From: Flavobacteriaceae bacterium
Lineage (GTDB): Bacteria > Bacteroidota > Bacteroidia > Flavobacteriales > Flavobacteriaceae
Assembly (NCBI GenBank): GCA_027081505.1
Contig: JALWKK010000075.1
Coordinates: forward strand, 1-43,271
DNA length: 43,271 nucleotides
Reading direction: 5' to 3'
The notes beneath the pieces were generated by a model that did not search any database, was not told the origin of the DNA, and worked only from the letters and a program-made list of their open reading frames with translations. The translations under genes were made by a program, and so were the position numbers. This document shows, piece after piece, positions 42,134 through 43,271 of the stretch (its first letter is position 1; each line of letters begins with the position of its first letter).

Positions 42134-42248
42134 TTTTATTGTTTACATCCTTCTGTTTTGGAATGTTGTTTTATAATTAAACTTGTTTTATTCTGTTTTA
42201 GCAAAAATCAAACCAATTCGTTCTTTATTGTTAAACGGAATTGTGATG

Positions 42249-42956
42249 TTAGATATTTACTTTAGTTCCTATTTTTTCTCCTGAAACTACTTTTAGCAAG
42301 TTTCCTTTTTTATTCATATCAAAAACAATGATGGGCAAGTGGTTTTCTTGACTTAATGTGAATGCAGTTGTATCCATCACTTTCAATCCCTTTTTTAGCA
42401 CTTCGTCAAAGCTTATAAAGTCAAATTTGGTTGCTTTGTCATCCTTTTCAGGATCACCGGTATAAATTCCATCTACTCGAGTGCCTTTTAAGATCACATC
42501 GGCTCCTATTTCTATGGCTCGTAACACGGCTGCACTATCGGTTGTAAAATAGGGGTTTCCGGTTCCGCCACCAAAAATAACCACACGTCCTTTTTCGAGG
42601 TGTCTTATTGCTTTTCTACGAATGAAAGGCTCTGCAACTTCGTTTATTTTTATAGCACTTTGTAGTCGGGTAGGTACTTCTTCGTCTTCGAGTGCGCTTT
42701 GCAGTGCCAATCCGTTTATAACGGTTGCGAGCATTCCCATATGGTCGCCTTGAACTCTATCCATACCGCGACTGGCTCCGGCTAGACCTCTAAAAATGTT
42801 TCCTCCACCAATAACTATGGCTACTTCAACGCCCTTTTCCGTAAGTTGTTTAATTTCTCGGGCGTATTCTTGCAGCCGTATGGGGTCTATTCCATATTGA
42901 CGGCTTCCCATTAGGGCTTCTCCGGAAAGTTTTAAGAGGATTCTTTTGTATTGCAT
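42249..42956 (-). CDS. pyrH: Uridylate kinase (UMP kinase)
   Basis: The 235-residue enzyme phosphorylates UMP to UDP for RNA, DNA and sugar-nucleotide synthesis. It belongs to the amino-acid-kinase fold: [65 protein letters not shown] and [17 protein letters not shown]. It starts at ATG 42956. A full TAnnTTTG box lies upstream (42975-42982), so it has its own promoter; the tsf gene often found next to it is not in the window. Confidence 0.97.
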   Translation of the reverse strand: MQYKRILLKLSGEALMGSRQYGIDPIRLQEYAREIKQLTEKGVEVAIVIGGGNIFRGLAGASRGMDRVQGDHMGMLATVINGLALQSALEDEEVPTRLQSAIKINEVAEPFIRRKAIRHLEKGRVVIFGGGTGNPYFTTDSAAVLRAIEIGADVILKGTRVDGIYTGDPEKDDKATKFDFISFDEVLKKGLKVMDTTAFTLSQENHLPIIVFDMNKKGNLLKVVSGEKIGTKVNI

Positions 42957-42974
42957 AGCTTTTTTACTTGCTTA

Positions 42975-42982
42975 CAAAAGTA
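42975..42982 (-). promoter_or_regulatory. -7 promoter box TACTTTTG for pyrH
   Basis: The minus strand reads TACTTTTG, a match to TAnnTTTG, 18 bases before the pyrH ATG. Confidence 0.55.
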
Positions 42983-43116
42983 GCGAAATGTATTTAAATA
43001 TAAAATATTGTTAATAGAAAAGGTTGGGGCAAATTATTTTTAAAAATATTCTAACTTAACTTTATGTGAAGAGGTTTTGTTGGTTTGTTATCTTATTCTT
43101 AATGTAAAATAGTTTT

Positions 43117-43271
43117 TTAAGACATTAATTGAGCGATGAATCTGGTTTTTGGAAACTGCTCCAATAATATTTTTAAAAAAACAGTAATCGGAATAGACAT
43201 AATAAGTCCGGGAATTCCCCAAATAAATCCCCAAAGCATTAGCATAATAAGAATAGTTATGATATTTATGG
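43117..43271 (-). CDS. AI-2E family transporter, C-terminal end (partial)
   Basis: Reading inward from the right edge on the minus strand gives 50 codons ending in a TAA at 43117-43119: INIITILIMLMLWGFIWGIPG, then IMSIPITVFLKILLEQFPKT, ending FIAQLMS. The hydrophobic helix with GIPG and the SIPITVFLK-LLEQFP segment match the C-terminus of AI-2E/PerM-type permeases. The rest of the gene is outside the window. The substrate of this subgroup is unknown. Confidence 0.78.
   Translation of the reverse strand, partial: INIITILIMLMLWGFIWGIPGLIMSIPITVFLKILLEQFPKTRFIAQLMS

Overview
The window is AT-rich (roughly one third G+C by eye) chromosomal DNA from a member of the Bacteroidota, almost certainly family Flavobacteriaceae. 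The reasons are type IX secretion (T9SS) sorting domains, the T9SS/gliding lipoprotein SprE (PorW), a bactofilin-AtpZ gene pair, a frr-pyrH block next to outer-membrane and RND-type genes, many TTG and GTG starts, and repeated -7 promoter boxes of the Bacteroidota type TAnnTTTG. No rRNA, tRNA, CRISPR array, prophage or complete insertion sequence was seen.

Layout. Bases 1-2423 (minus) hold the start of a CE4 polysaccharide deacetylase and a fibre-like protein with an S74 chaperone domain plus a T9SS tail; its signal peptide is split from its ATG by a one-base frameshift. Bases 2660-6521 (minus) hold sprE, a bactofilin, atpZ and a small membrane protein, without the F1Fo subunits that usually follow. 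A 626-bp gap with one small ORF precedes an orphan sensor kinase (7148-8188), a convergent glycosyltransferase, and the plus-strand genes trmB, a LysE exporter and an alkyltransferase-like protein.

Bases 10998-18649 form the most interesting unit. A 949-residue propeller-type hybrid-architecture sensor kinase is translationally coupled to a NarL-type regulator. A 16-bp perfect palindrome and a promoter follow, then three envelope genes: a small T9SS-sorted protein, an outer-membrane barrel, and a 966-residue stalk protein built from 38-residue repeats that ends in a chaperone-like domain. A strong terminator closes the unit. I read this as a signal-controlled surface-fibre module.

Bases 18830-29262 are mostly housekeeping: Mrp and NFU iron-sulfur carriers, a metallophosphoesterase, a cystathionine gamma-synthase/lyase, a lipoprotein-HupE-dCMP deaminase-S41 protease run, a sterol desaturase-like hydroxylase, an SH3-type lipoprotein and dinB. 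At 29380-30427 lies an Xre/RES toxin-antitoxin pair, followed directly by a nested inverted-repeat (MITE-like) element. Then come a TrhP-like U32 protein with a coupled ferredoxin, an aldo/keto reductase, polA, a DUF808 protein and a secreted cupredoxin. The right end (minus) carries pyrH, frr, a barrel protein and an RND-family transporter, with the end of an AI-2E-type permease at the edge.

Functional assignments rest on motifs read by eye; no database search was possible.
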